From: Litoditis marina
Lineage: Eukaryota; Nematoda; Chromadorea; Rhabditida; Rhabditidae
Length of the DNA: 64,000 nucleotides
NCBI GenBank assembly: GCA_964036275.1
Contig: CAXIWQ010000487.1
Location: 248,001 to 312,000, forward strand
Direction: 5' to 3'
Shown: positions 1-13,268 of the stretch, one piece after another
Layout: every line of letters starts with the position of its first letter
How positions within the stretch are numbered: the first letter of the stretch is position 1
Program-made: the position numbers and the translations under genes
Notes under the pieces: generated by a model
Seen by the model: the letters and a program-made list of their open reading frames with translations, nothing else
Databases searched by the model: none
Told to the model about the DNA's origin: nothing

Positions 1-48
1 CACAGCCACAAAACACGAAATATCGCGGTTATCGACTTGTTGCCTTGC

Positions 49-178
49 AGCTACAGAGAACAGTTCATACGGCTATCAAGTATGTTGCTCCCAGCTACAA
101 AAACCTGATACGACTATCTATTCTGTGGCGCACAGCCACAAAATACGAATTAACGCGGTTATCGACTCTTTGCCTTGC
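49..178 (+). repeat. Reference monomer made of three ~43-bp subunits
   Basis: One 130-bp monomer splits into three related parts: 49-92 (44 bp), 93-133 (41 bp) and 134-178 (45 bp). They start AGCTACAGAG, AGCTACAAAA and AGCCACAAAA. Their second halves also align: ATACGGCTATCAAG, ATACGACTATCTAT and ACGCGGTTATCGAC, followed by TGTTGCTCCC, TGTGGCGCAC and TTTGCCTTGC. The monomer therefore looks like an ancient trimer that later became the amplification unit. The subdivision is visible in nearly every monomer; this one is given as the type example. Confidence 0.85.
124..140 (+). repeat. Conserved 6-bp-stem dyad in each monomer (type example)
   Basis: TGTGGC and GCCACA are reverse complements separated by GCACA, giving a perfect 6-bp stem with a 5-nt loop. 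The same dyad recurs once per monomer over most of the 60 kb. A variant with GTGGCACACAGCCAC keeps the stem. Some monomers break it, such as those reading CGCACATCCACC near 32355, 35080, 42745, 45865, 48725, 52990, 54570 and 55615. A role as a protein-binding dyad or cruciform is only a possibility. Confidence 0.6.
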
Positions 179-2754
179 AGCTACAGAGAACAGTTCATAC
201 GGCTATCAAGTCTGTTGCTCCCAGCTACAAAAACCTGATACGACAATCTATTCTGTGGCGCACAGCCACAAAAGACAAATTAACGCGGTTATTACTTCTT
301 TGCCTTGCAGCTACAGAAAAAAGTTCATACGGCCATCAAGTCTGTTGCTCCCAGCTACAAAAACCTAATACGACTTTATATTCTGTGGCGCACAGCCACA
401 AAAGACAAATTAACGCGGTTATTGACTCTTTGCCGTGCAGCTACAGGAAAAAGGTTATACGGCTACCAAGTATGTTGCTCCCAGCTACAAAAACCTGATA
501 CGACTATCTATTCTGTGGCGCACAGCCACAAAATACGAATTGACGCGGTTATCGACTCTTTGCCTTGCAGCTACAGAGAACAGTTCATACGGCTATCAAA
601 TCTGTTGCTCCCAGCTACAAAAACCTAATACGACAATCTATTCTGTGGCGCACAGCCACAAAACACGAAATATCGCGGTTATCGACTTGTTGCCTTGCAG
701 CTACAGAGAACAGTTCATACGGCTATCAAGTATGTTGCTCCCAGCTACAAAAACCTGATACGACTATCTATTCTGTGGCGCACAGCCACAAAATACGAAT
801 TAACGCGGTTATCGACTCTTTGCCTTGCAGCTACAGAGAACAGTTCATACGGCTATCAAGTCTGTTGCTCCCAGCTACAAAAACCTGATACGACAATCTA
901 TTCTGTGGCGCACAGCCACAAAAGACAAATTAACGCGGTTATTACTTCTTTGCCTTGCAGCTACAGAAAAAAGTTCATACGGCCATCAAGTCTGTTGCTC
1001 CCAGCTACAAAAACCTAATACGACTTTATATTCTGTGGCGCACAGCCACAAAAGACAAATTAACGCGGTTATTGACTCTTTGCCGTGCAGCTACAGGAAA
1101 AAGGTTATACGGCTACCAAGTATGTTGCTCCCAGCTACAAAAACCTGATACGACTATCTATTCTGTGGCGCACAGCCACAAAATACGAATTGACGCGGTT
1201 ATCGACTCTTTGCCTTGCAGCTACAGAGAACAGTTCATACGGCTATCAAATCTGTTGCTCCCAGCTACAAAAACCTAATACGACAATCTATTCTGTGGCG
1301 CACAGCCACAAAATACAAATTATCGCGGTTATCGACTTGTTGGCTTGCAGCTACAGAGAAAAGTTCATACGGCTATCAAGTCTGTTGCTCCCAGCTACAA
1401 AAACCTAATACGACTATATATTCTGTGGCGCACAGCCACAAAAGACGAATTAACGCGGTTATTGACTCTTTGCCTCGCAGTTACAGAGAACATTTCATAC
1501 GGCTATCAAATCTGTTGCTCCCAGCTACAAAAACCTAATACGACAATATATTCTGTGGCGCACAGCCACAAAGACGAATTAACGCGGTTATTGACATTTT
1601 GACTTGCAGCTACAAAAAAAAAATCATACGGCTATCAAGTCTGTTGCTTCCAACTACAAAAACATAATACGACTTTATATTCTGTGGCGCACAGCCACAA
1701 AATACAAATTAACGCGGTTATTGACTCTTTGCCTTGCAGTTACAGAGAACATTTCATACGGCTATCAAATCTGTTGCTCCCAGCTACAAAAACCTAATAC
1801 GACTTTATATTCTGTGGCGCACAGCCACAAAAGACAAATTAACGCGGTTATTACCTCTTTGCCTTGCAGCTACAGAAAAAAAGTTTATACGGCTATCAAG
1901 TCTGTTGCTCCCAGCTACAAAAACCTAATACGACTTTATATTCTGTGGCGCACAGCCACAAAAGACAAATTAACGCGGTTATTGACTCTTTGCCGTGCAG
2001 CTACAGAAAAAAGTTTATATGGCTATCAAGTATGTTGCTCCCAGCTAGAAAAACCTAATACGACAATCTATTCTGTGGCGCACAGCCACAAAATACAAAT
2101 TATCGCGGTTATCGACTTGTTGGCTTGCAGCTACAGAGAAAAGTTCATACGGCTATCAAGTCTGTTGCTCCCAGCTACAAAAACCTGATACGACAATCTA
2201 TTCTGTGGCGCACAGCCACAAAGACGAATTAACGCGGTTATTGACATTTTGACTTGCAGCTACAAAAAAAATCATACGGCTATCAAGTCTGTTGCTTCCA
2301 ACTACAGAAACATAATACGACAATCTATTCTGTGGCGCACAGCCACAAAAGACAAATTAACGCGGTTATTACCTCTTTGCCTTGCAGCTACAGAAAAAAG
2401 TTCATACGGCTATCAAATCTGTTGCTCCCAGCTACAAAAACCTAATACGACAATCTATTCTGTGGCGCACAGCCACAAAAAAACAAATTATCGCGGTTAT
2501 CGACTTGTTGGCTTGCAGCTACCGAGAAAAGTTCATACGGCTATCAAGTCTGTTGCTCCCAGCTACAAAAACCTAATACGACTATATATTCTGTGGCGCA
2601 CAGCCACAAAAGACGAATTAACGCGGTTATTGACTCTTTGCCTCGCAGTTACAGAGAACATTTCATACGGCTATCAAATCTGTTGCTCCCAGCTACAAAA
2701 ACCTAATACGACAATCTATTCTGTGGCGCACAGCCACAAAGACGAATTAACGCG

Positions 2755-5631
2755 GTTATTGACATTTTGACTTGCAGCTACAAAAAAAAATCATACGGCT
2801 ATCAAGTCTGTTGCTTCCAACTACAAAAACATAATACGACTTTATATTCTGTGGCGCACAGCCACAAAATACAAATTAACGCGGTTATTGACTCTTTGCC
2901 TTGCAGTTACAGAGAACATTTCATACGGCTATCAAATCTGTTGCTCCCAGCTACAAAAACCTAATACGACTTTATATTCTGTGGCGCACAGCCACAAAAG
3001 ACAAATTAACGCGGTTATTACCTCTTTGCCTTGCAGCTACAGAAAAAAAATTTATACGGCTATCAAGTCTGTTGCTCCCAGCTACAAAAACCTAATACGA
3101 CTTTATATTCTGTGGCGCACAGCCACAAAAGACAAATTAACGCGGTTATTGACTCTTTGCCGTGCAGCTACAGAAAAAAGTTTATATGGCTATCAAGTAT
3201 GTTGTTCCCAGCTAGAAAAACCCAATACAACTATCTATTCTGTGGCACACAGCCACAAAATACGATATAACGCGGTTATCGACTCTTTGCCTTGCAGCTA
3301 CAGAAAAAAGTTTATACGGCTATCAAGTCTGTTGCTCATGGCTACAAAAACCTAATACGACTTTATATCCTGTGGCGCACAGCCACAAAAGACAAATTAA
3401 CGCGGTTATTACATCTTTGCCTTGCAGCTACAGAAAAAAGTTCATACGGCTATCAAGTCTGTTGCTCCCAGCTACAAAAACCTGATACGACAATCTATTC
3501 TGTGGCGCACAGCCACAAAGACGAATTAACGCGGTTATTGACATTTTGACTTGCAGCTACAAAAAAAAAATCATACGGCTATCAAGTCTGTTGCTTCCAA
3601 CTACAAAAACATAATACGACTTTATATTCTGTGGCGCACAGCCACAAAATACAAATTAACGCGGTTATTGACTCTTTGCCTTGCAGTTACAGAGAACATT
3701 TCATACGGCTATCAAATCTGTTGCTCCCAGCTACAAAAACCTAATACGACTTTATATTCTGTGGCGCACAGCCACAAAAGAAAAATTAACGCGGTTATTA
3801 CCTCTTTGCCTTGCAGCTACAGAAAAAAAGTTTATACGGCTATCAAGTCTGTTGCTCCCAGCTACAAAAACCTAATACGACTTTATATTCTGTGGCGCAC
3901 AGCCACAAAAGACAAATTAACGCGGTTATTGACTCTTTGCCGTGCAGCTACAGAAAAAAGTTTATATGGCTATCAAGTATGTTGCTCCCAGCTAGAAAAA
4001 CCCAATACAACTATCTATTCTGTGGCACACAGCCACAAAATACGATATAACGCGGTTATCGACTCTTTGCCTTGCAGCTACAGAAAAAAGTTTATACGGC
4101 TATCAAGTCTGTTGCTCATGGCTACACAAACCTAATACGACTTTATATCCTGTGGCGCACAGCCACAAAAGACAAATTAACGCGGTTATTACCTCTTTGC
4201 CTTGCAGCTACAGAAAAAAGTTCATACGGCTATCAAGTCTGTTGCTCCCAGCTACAAAAACCTGATACGACAATCTATTCTGTGGCGCACAGCCACAAAA
4301 GACAAATTAACGCGGTTATTGACTCTTTGCCGTGCAGCTACAGAAAAAAGTTTATATGGCTATCAAGTATGTTGCTCCCAGCTAGAAAAACCCAATACAA
4401 CTATATATTCTGTGGCACACAGCCACAAAATACGATATAACGCGGTTATCGACTCTTTGCCTTGCAGCTACAGAAAAAAGTTCATACGGCTATCAAGTCT
4501 GTTGCTCCCAGCTACAAAAACCTAATACGACTTTATATTCTGTGGCGCACAGCCACAAACGACAAATTAACGCGGTTATTGACTCTTTGCCGTGCAGCTA
4601 CAGAAAAAAGTTTATATGGCTATCAAGTATGTTGTTCCCAGCTAGAAAAACCCAATACAACTATCTATTCTGTGGCACACAGCCACAAAATACGATATAA
4701 CGCGGTTATCGACTCTTTGCCTTGCAGCTACAGAAAAAAGTTTATACGGCTATCAAGTCTGTTGCTCATGGCTACAAAAACCTAATACGACTTTATATCC
4801 TGTGGCGCACAGCCACAAAAGACAAATTAACGCGGTTATTACCTCTTTGCCTTGCAGCTACAGAAAAAAGTTCATACGGCTATCAAGTCTGTTGCTCCCA
4901 GCTACAAAAACCTGATACGACAATCTATTCTGTGGCGCACAGCCACAAAGACGAATTAACGCGGTTATTGACATTTTGACTTGCAGCTACAAAAAAAAAA
5001 TCATACGGCTATCAAGTCTGTTGCTTCCAACTACAAAAACATAATACGACTTTATATTCTGTGGCGCACAGCCACAAAATACAAATTAACGCGGTTATTG
5101 ACTCTTTGCCTTGCAGTTACAGAGAACATTTCATACGGCTATCAAATCTGTTGCTCCCAGCTACAAAAACCTAATACGACTTTATATTCTGTGGCGCACA
5201 GCCACAAAAGACAAATTAACGCGGTTATTACCTCTTTGCCTTGCAGCTACAGAAAAAAAGTTTATACGGCTATCAAGTCTGTTGCTCCCAGCTACAAAAA
5301 CCTAATACGACTTTATATTCTGTGGCGCACAGCCACAAAAGACAAATTAACGCGGTTATTGACTCTTTGCCGTGCAGCTACAGAAAAAAGTTTATATGGC
5401 TATCAAGTATGTTGCTCCCAGCTAGAAAAACCCAATACAACTATCTATTCTGTGGCACACAGCCACAAAATACGATATAACGCGGTTATCGACTCTTTGC
5501 CTTGCAGCTACAGAAAAAAGTTTATACGGCTATCAAGTCTGTTGCTCATGGCTACAAAAACCTAATACGACTTTATATCCTGTGGCGCACAGCCACAAAA
5601 GACAAATTAACGCGGTTATTACCTCTTTGCC
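2755..5631 (+). repeat. Higher-order units of ~780 and 1430 bp
   Basis: The marker monomer recurs at 2755, 3541 and 4971. The segment from 2755 repeats with an offset of about 780 bp (six monomers), and the block from 3541 repeats with an offset of 1430 bp (eleven monomers). Both blocks share private variants such as CTCATGGCTACA, AATACGATATAACGCGG and CAGCTAGAAAAACCCAATAC. The insertion of five extra monomers at 4201-4850 accounts for the longer spacing. A closely related block lies at 58.5-60.9 kb. Confidence 0.8.
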
Positions 5632-8600
5632 TTGCAGCTACAGAAAAAAGTTCATACGGCTATCAAGTCTGTTGCTCCCAGCTACAAAAACCTGATACGA
5701 CAATCTATTCTGTGGCGCACAGCCACAAAAGACAAATTAACGCGGTTATTACCTCTTTGCCTTGCAGCTACAGAAAAAAGTTCATACGGCTATCAAGTCT
5801 GTTGCTCCCAGCTACAAAAACCTAATACGACTTTATATTCTGTGGCGCACAGCCACAAAAGACACAAATTAACGCGGTTATTGACTCTTTGCCGTGCAGC
5901 TACAGGAAAAAGGTTATACGGCTATCAAGTATGTTGCTCCCAGCTACAAAAACCTGATACGACTATCTATTCTGTGGCGCACAGCCACAAAATACGAATT
6001 AACGCGGTTATCGACTCTTTGCCTTGCAGCTACAGAGAACAGTTCATACGGCTATCAAATCTGTTGCTCCCAGCTACAAAAACCTAATACGACAATCTAT
6101 TCTGTGGCGCACAGCCAAAAACACGAAATATCGCGGTTATCGACTTGTTGGCTTGCAGCTACAGAGAAAAGTTCATACGGCTATCAAGTCTGTTGCTCCC
6201 AGCTACAAAAACCTGATACGACAATCTATTCTGTGGCGCACAGCCACAAAAGACAAATTAACGCGGTTATTACTTCTTTGCCTTGCAGCTACAGAAAAAA
6301 GTTCATACGGCCATCAAGTCTGTTGCTCCCAGCTACAAAAACCTAATACGACTTTATATTCTGTGGCGCACAGCCACAAAAGACAAATTAACGCGGTTAT
6401 TGACTCTTTGCCGTGCAGCTACAGGAAAAAGGTTATACGGCTACCAAGTATGTTGCTCCCAGCTACAAAAACCTAATACGACTATCTATTCTGTGGCGCA
6501 CAGCCACAAAATACGAATTGACGCGGTTATCGACTCTTTGCCTTGCAGCTACAGAGAACAGTTCATACGGCTATCAAATCTGTTGCTCCCAGCTACAAAA
6601 ACCTAATACGACAATCTATTCTGTGGCGCACAGCCACAAAATACAAATTATCGCGGTTATCGACTTGTTGGCTTGCAGCTACAGAGAAAAGTTCATACGG
6701 CTATCAAGTCTGTTGCTCCCAGCTACAAAAACCTAATACGACTATATATTCTGTGGCGCACAGCCACAAAAGACGAATTAACGCGGTTATTGACTCTTTG
6801 CCTCGCAGTTACAGAGAACATTTCATACGGCTATCAAATCTGTTGCTCCCAGCTACAAAAACCTAATACGACAATATATTCTGTGGCGCACAGCCACAAA
6901 GACGAATTAACGCGGTTATTGACATTTTGACTTGCAGCTACAAAAAAAAAATCATACGGCTATCAAGTCTGTTGCTTCCAACTACAAAAACATAATACGA
7001 CTTTATATTCTGTGGCGCACAGCCACAAAATACAAATTAACGCGGTTATTGACTCTTTGCCTTGCAGTTACAGAGAACATTTCATACGGCTATCAAATCT
7101 GTTGCTCCCAGCTACAAAAACCTAATACGACTTTATATTCTGTGGCGCACAGCCACAAAAGACAAATTAACGCGGTTATTACCTCTTTGCCTTGCAGCTA
7201 CAGAAAAAAAAGTTTATACGGCTATCAAGTCTGTTGCTCCCAGCTACAAAAACGTAATACGACTTTATATTCTGTGGCGCACAGCCACAAAATACAAATT
7301 AACGCGGTTATTGACTCTTTGCCTTGCAGTTACAGAGAACATTTCATACGGCTATCAAATCTGTTGCTCCCAGCTACAAAAACCTAATACGACTTTATAT
7401 TCTGTGGCGCACAGCCACAAAAGACAAATTAACGCGGTTATTACCTCTTTGCCTTGCAGCTACAGAAAAAAAGTTCATACGGCTATCAAGTCTGTTGCTC
7501 CCAGCTACAAAAACCTAATACGACTTTATATTCTGTGGCGCACAGCCACAAAATACGAATTAACGCGGTTATTGACTCTTTGCCTTGCAGTTACAGAGAA
7601 CATTTCATACGGCTATCAAATCTGTTGCTCCCAGCTACAAAAACCTAATACGACTTTATATTCTGTGGCGCACAGCCACAAAAGACAAATTAACGCGGTT
7701 ATTGACATTTTGACTTGCAGCTACAAAAAAAATCATACGGCTATCAAGTCTGTTGCTTCCAACTACAAAAACATAATACGACTTTATATTCTGTGGCGCA
7801 CAGCCACAAAATACAAATTAACGCGGTTATTGACTCTTTGCCTTGCAGTTACAGAGAACATTTCATACGGCTATCAAATCTGTTGCTCCCAGCCACAAAA
7901 ACCTAATACGACTTTATATTCTGTGGCGCACAGCCACAAAAGACAAATTAACGCGGTTATTATCTCTTTGCCTTGCAGCTACAGAAAAAAAGTTTATACG
8001 GCTATCAAGTCTGTTGCTCCCAGCTACAAAAACCTAATACGACTTTATATTCTGTGGCGCACAGCCACAAAAGACAAATTAACGCGGTTATTGACTCTTT
8101 GCCGTGCAGCTACAGAAAAAAGTTTATATGGCTATCAAGTATGTTGCTCCCAGCTAGAAAAACCCAATACAACTATCTATTCTGTGGCACACAGCCACAA
8201 AATACGATATAACGCGGTTATCGACTCTTTGCCTTGCAGCTACAGAGAACAGTTCATACGGCTATCAAATCTGTTGCTCCCAGCTACAAAAACCTAATAC
8301 GACAATCTATTCTGTGGCGCACAGCCACAAAATACAAATTATCGCGGTTATCGACTTGTTGGCTTGCAGCTACAGAGAAAAGTTCATACGGCTATCAAGT
8401 CTGTTGCTCCCAGCTACAAAAACCTAATACGACTATATATTCTGTGGCGCACAGCCACAAAAGACGAATTAACGCGGTTATTGACTCTTTGCCTCGCAGT
8501 TACAGAGAACATTTCATACGGCTATCAAATCTGTTGCTCCCAGCTACAAAAACCTAATACGACAATCTATTCTGTGGCGCACAGCCACAAAAGACAAATT

Positions 8601-9464
8601 AACGCGGTTATTATCTCTTTGCCTTGCAGCTACAGAAAAAAAGTTTATACGGCTATCAAGTCTGTTGCTCCCAGCTACAAAAACCTAATACGACTTTATA
8701 TTCTGTGGCGCACAGCCACAAAAGACAAATTAACGCGGTTATTGACTCTTTGCCGTGCAGCTACAGAAAAAAGTTTATATGGCTATCAAGTATGTTGCTC
8801 CCAGCTAGAAAAACCCAATACAACTATCTATTCTGTGGCACACAGCCACAAAATACGATATAACGCGGTTATCGACTCTTTGCCTTGCAGCTACAAAAAA
8901 AAGTTAATACGGCTATCAAGTCTGTTGCTCATGGCTACAAAAACCTAATACGACTTTATATCCTATGGCGCACAGCCACAAAAGACAAATTAACGCGGTT
9001 ATTACCTCTTTGCCTTGCAGCTACAGAAAAAAGTTCATACGGCTATCAAGTCTGTTGCTCCCAGCTACAAAAACCTGATACGACAATCTATTCTGTGGCG
9101 CACAGCCACAAAAGACAAATTAACGCGGTTATTACCTCTTTGCCTTGCAGCTACAGAAAAAAGTTCATACGGCTATCAAGTCTGTTGCTCCCAGCTACAA
9201 AAACCTAATACGACTTTATATTCTGTGGCGCACAGCCACAAAATACAAATTAACGCGGTTATTGACTCTTTGCCTTGCAGTTACAGAGAACATTTCATAC
9301 GGCTATCAAATCTGTTGCTCCCAGCTACAAAAACCTAATACGACTTTATATTCTGTGGCGCACAGCCACAAAAGACGAATTAACGCGCTTATTGACATTT
9401 TGACTTGCAGCTACAAAAAAAAATCATACGGCTATCAAGTCTGTTGCTTCCAACTACAAAAACA

Positions 9465-12250
9465 TAATACGACTTTATATTCTGTGGCGCACAGCCACAA
9501 AATACAAATTAACGCGGTTATTGACTCTTTGCCTTGCAGTTACAGAGAACATTTCATACGGCTATCAAATCTGTTGCTCCCAGCTACAAAAACCTAATAC
9601 GACTTTATATTCTGTGGCGCACAGCCACAAAAGACAAATTAACGCGGTTATTATCTCTTTGCCTTGCAGCTACAAAAAAAAAAGTTTATACGGCTATCAA
9701 GTCTGTTGCTCCCAGCTACAAAAACCTAATACGACTTTATATTCTGTGGCGCACAGCCACAAAAGACAAATTAACGCGGTTATTGACTCTTTGCCGTGCA
9801 GCTACAGAAAAAAGTTTATATGGCTATCAAGTATGTTGCTCCCAGCTAGAAAAACCCAATACAACTATCTATTCTGTGGCACACAGCCACAAAATACGAT
9901 ATAACGCGGTTATCGACTCTTTGCCTTGCAGCTACAAAAAAAAGTTAATACGGCTATCAAGTCTGTTGCTCATGGCTACAAAAACCTAATACGACTTTAT
10001 ATCCTATGGCGCACAGCCACAAAAGACAAATTAACGCGGTTATTACCTCTTTGCCTTGCAGCTACAGAAAAAAGTTCATACGGCTATCAAGTCTGTTGCT
10101 CCCAGCTACAAAAACCTGATACGACAATCTATTCTGTGGCGCACAGCCACAAAAGACAAATTAACGCGGTTATTACCTCTTTGCCTTGCAGCTACAGAAA
10201 AAAGTTCATACGGCTATCAAGTCTGTTGCTCCCAGCTACAAAAACCTAATACGACTTTATATTCTGTGGCGCACAGCCACAAAAGACAAATTAACGCGGT
10301 TATTGATTCTTTGCCGTGCAGCTACAGGAAAAAGGTTATACGGCTATCAAGTCTGTTGCTCCCAGCTACAAAAACCTAATACGACTTTATATCCTATGGC
10401 GCACAGCCACAAAAGACAAATTAACGCGGTTATTACCTCTTTGCCTTGCAGCTACAGAAAAAAGTTCATACGGCTATCAAGTATGTTGCTCCCAGCTACA
10501 AAAACCTGATACGACAATCTATTCTGTGGCGCACAGCCACAAAAGACAAATTAACGCGGTTATTACCTCTTTGCCTTGCAGCTACAGAAAAAAGTTCATA
10601 CGGCTATCAAGTCTGTTGCTCCCAGCTACAAAAACCTAATACGACTTTATATTCTGTGGCGCACAGCCACAAAAGACAAATTAACGCGGTTATTACCTCT
10701 TTGCCTTGCAGCTACAGAAAAAAGTTCATACGGCTACCAAGTATGTTGCTCCCAGCTACAAAAACCTAATACGACTTTATATTCTGTGGCGCACAGCCAC
10801 AAAATACAAATTAACGCGGTTATTGACTCTTTGCCTTGCAGTTACAGAGAACATTTCATACGGCTATCAAATCTGTTGCTCCCAGCTACAAAAACCTAAT
10901 ACGACTTTATATTCTGTGGCGCACAGCCACAAAAGACAAATTAACGCGGTTATTATCTCTTTGCCTTGCAGCTACAAAAAAAAAAGTTTATACGGCTATC
11001 AAGTCTGTTGCTCCCAGCTACAAAAACCTAATACGACTTTATATTCTGTGGCGCACAGCCACAAAAGACAAATTAACGCGGTTATTGACTCTTTGCCGTG
11101 CAGCTACAGAAAAAAGTTTATATGGCTATCAAGTATGTTGCTCCCAGCTAGAAAAACCCAATACAACTATCTATTCTGTGGCACACAGCCACAAAATACG
11201 ATATAACGCGGTTATCGACTCTTTGCCTTGCAGCTACAAAAAAAAGTTAATACGGCTATCAAGTCTGTTGCTCATGGCTACAAAAACCTAATACGACTTT
11301 ATATCCTATGGCGCACAGCCACAAAAGACAAATTAACGCGGTTATTACCTCTTTGCCTTGCAGCTACAGAAAAAAGTTCATACGGCTATCAAGTCTGTTG
11401 CTCCCAGCTACAAAAACCTGATACGACAATCTATTCTGTGGCGCACAGCCACAAAAGACAAATTAACGCGGTTATTACCTCTTTGCCTTGCAGCTACAGA
11501 AAAAAGTTCATACGGCTATCAAGTCTGTTGCTCCCAGCTACAAAAACCTAATACGACTTTATATTCTGTGGCGCACAGCCACAAAAGACAAATTAACGCG
11601 GTTATTGATTCTTTGCCGTGCAGCTACAGGAAAAAGGTTATACGGCTATCAAGTCTGTTGCTCCCAGCTACAAAAACCTAATACGACTTTATATCCTATG
11701 GCGCACAGCCACAAAAGACAAATTAACGCGGTTATTACCTCTTTGCCTTGCAGCTACAGAAAAAAGTTCATACGGCTATCAAGTATGTTGCTCCCAGCTA
11801 CAAAAACCTGATACGACAATCTATTCTGTGGCGCACAGCCACAAAAGACAAATTAACGCGGTTATTACCTCTTTGCCTTGCAGCTACAGAAAAAAGTTCA
11901 TACGGCTATCAAGTATGTTGCTCCCAGCTACAAAAACCTAATACGACTTTATATTCTGTGGCGCACAGCCACAAAAGACAAATTAACGCGGTTATTACCT
12001 CTTTGCCTTGCAGCTACAGAAAAAAGTTCATACGGCTACCAAGTATGTTGCTCCCAGCTACAAAAACCTAATACGACTTTATATTCTGTGGCGCACAGCC
12101 ACAAAATACAAATTAACGCGGTTATTGACTCTTTGCCTTGCAGTTACAGAGAACATTTCATACGGCTATCAAATCTGTTGCTCCCAGCTACAAAAACCTA
12201 ATACGACTTTATATTCTGTGGCGCACAGCCACAAAAGACAAATTAACGCG
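9465..12250 (+). repeat. Ten-monomer higher-order repeat, offset 1302 bp
   Basis: From about 9465 the array repeats itself 1302 bp later with almost no change. Equivalent monomer starts are 9534/10836, 9926/11228, 10186/11488, 10316/11618, 10446/11748 and 10576/11878. Private variants recur in order: CTACAAAAAAAAAAGTTTA, CAAAAAAAAGTTAATACGG, ATATCCTATGGCGCAC and GTTATTGATTCTTTGCC. The match ends near 10950/12252. The near identity points to a recent tandem duplication. Confidence 0.88.
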
Positions 12251-13262
12251 GTTATTGACTCTTTGCCGTGCAGCTACAGAAAAAAGTTTATATGGCTATC
12301 AAGTATGTTGCTCCCAGCTAGAAAAACCCAATACAACTATCTATTCTGTGGCACACAGCCACAAAATACGATATAACGCGGTTATCGACTCTTTGCCTTG
12401 CAGCTACAAAAAAAAGTTAATACGGCTATCAAGTCTGTTGCTCATGGCTACAAAAACCTAATACGACTTTATATCCTATGGCGCACAGCCACAAAAGACA
12501 AATTAACGCGGTTATTACCTCTTTGCCTTGCAGCTACAGAAAAAAGTTCATACGGCTATCAAGTCTGTTGCTCCCAGCTACAAAAACCTGGTACGACAAT
12601 CTATTCTGTGGCGCACAGCCACAAAAGACAAATTAACGCGGTTATTACCTCTTTGCCTTGCAGCTACAGAAAAAAGTTCATACGGCTATCAAGTCTGTTG
12701 CTCCCAGCTACAAAAACCTGATACGACAATCTATTCTGTGGCGCACAGCCACAAAAGACAAATTAACGCGGTTATTACCTCTTTGCCTTGCAGCTACAGA
12801 AAAAAGTTCATACGGCTATCAAGTCTGTTGCTCCCAGCTACAAAAACCTAATACGACTTTATATTCTGTGGCGCACAGCCACAAAAGACAAATTAACGCG
12901 GTTATTGACTCTTTGCCGTGCAGCTACAGGAAAAAGGTTATACGGCTATCAAATATGTTGCTCCCAGCTACAAAAACCTAATACGACTATCTATTCTGTG
13001 GCGCACAGCCACAAAATACGAATTAACGCGGTTATCGACTTTTTGCCTTGCAGCTACAGAGAACAGTTCATACGGCTATCAAATCTGTTGCTCCCAGCTA
13101 CAAAAACCTAATACGACTTTATATTCTGTGGCGCACAGCCACAAAAGACAAATTAACGCGGTTATTGACATTTTGACTTGCAGCTACAAAAAAAAATCAT
13201 ACGGCTATCAAGTCTGTTGCTTCCAACTACAAAAACATAATACGACAATATATTCTGTGGCG

Positions 13263-13268
13263 CACAGC
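13263..13268. repeat. Left target-site duplication CACAGC
   Basis: CACAGC is the last satellite sequence before the 594-bp element and is repeated exactly at 13863-13868. The undisturbed monomer, and the paralogous empty site at 16720-16725, hold it only once. Confidence 0.88.

Larger units (their letters stand above)
1..1300 (+). repeat. Five-monomer higher-order repeat, two tandem copies of 650 bp
   Basis: Positions 1-650 and 651-1300 are the same five-monomer sequence. Both begin at CACAGCCACAAAACACGAAA and carry the same order of variant monomers. Similarity stops at 1301, where the next monomer reads AAATACAAATTATCGCGG instead. The strand and phase are those of the surrounding array. 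This is recent local amplification by unequal exchange or a similar process. Confidence 0.9.
1..13268 (+). repeat. 130-bp satellite array, segment A (about 102 monomers)
   Basis: Head-to-tail tandem array with a period of 130 bp; for example the landmark TTGCAGCTACAG recurs at 45, 175, 305, 435 and onward. Each monomer has the ordered landmarks CAGCTACAG, TCATACGGCTATCAA, TGTTGCTCCCAGCTACAAAA, AATACGAC, TGTGGCGCACAGCCACA, AATTAACGCGGTTAT and CTCTTTGCC. Most monomers differ by a few substitutions. Length varies mainly through the A-run before TCATACGG, giving 129-132 bp. A marker variant (TTGACATTTTGACTTGCAG plus CTTCCAACTACAAAAACATA) appears near 1590, 2240, 2755, 3541, 4971, 6922, 7705, 9395 and 13167. 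No monomer is inverted. The array is already in progress at base 1, so the true left edge is outside the window. No coding capacity is inferred. Centromeric or heterochromatic location is an inference, not shown by the sequence. Confidence 0.98.

Noticed and set aside
45..368. Repeated 107-codon open frames as a tandem gene family
   Set aside because: They recur every 130 bp in overlapping frames because each spans 2.5 monomers between the same stops. Overlap of three frames in every copy is incompatible with conserved coding.
7062..8297. Longest open frame in the window (411 codons) as a repeat-protein gene
   Set aside because: It is a read-through of about 9.5 satellite monomers, with frame changes each 130 bp. 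It has no independent start context or domain, and the same pattern fills the whole array.
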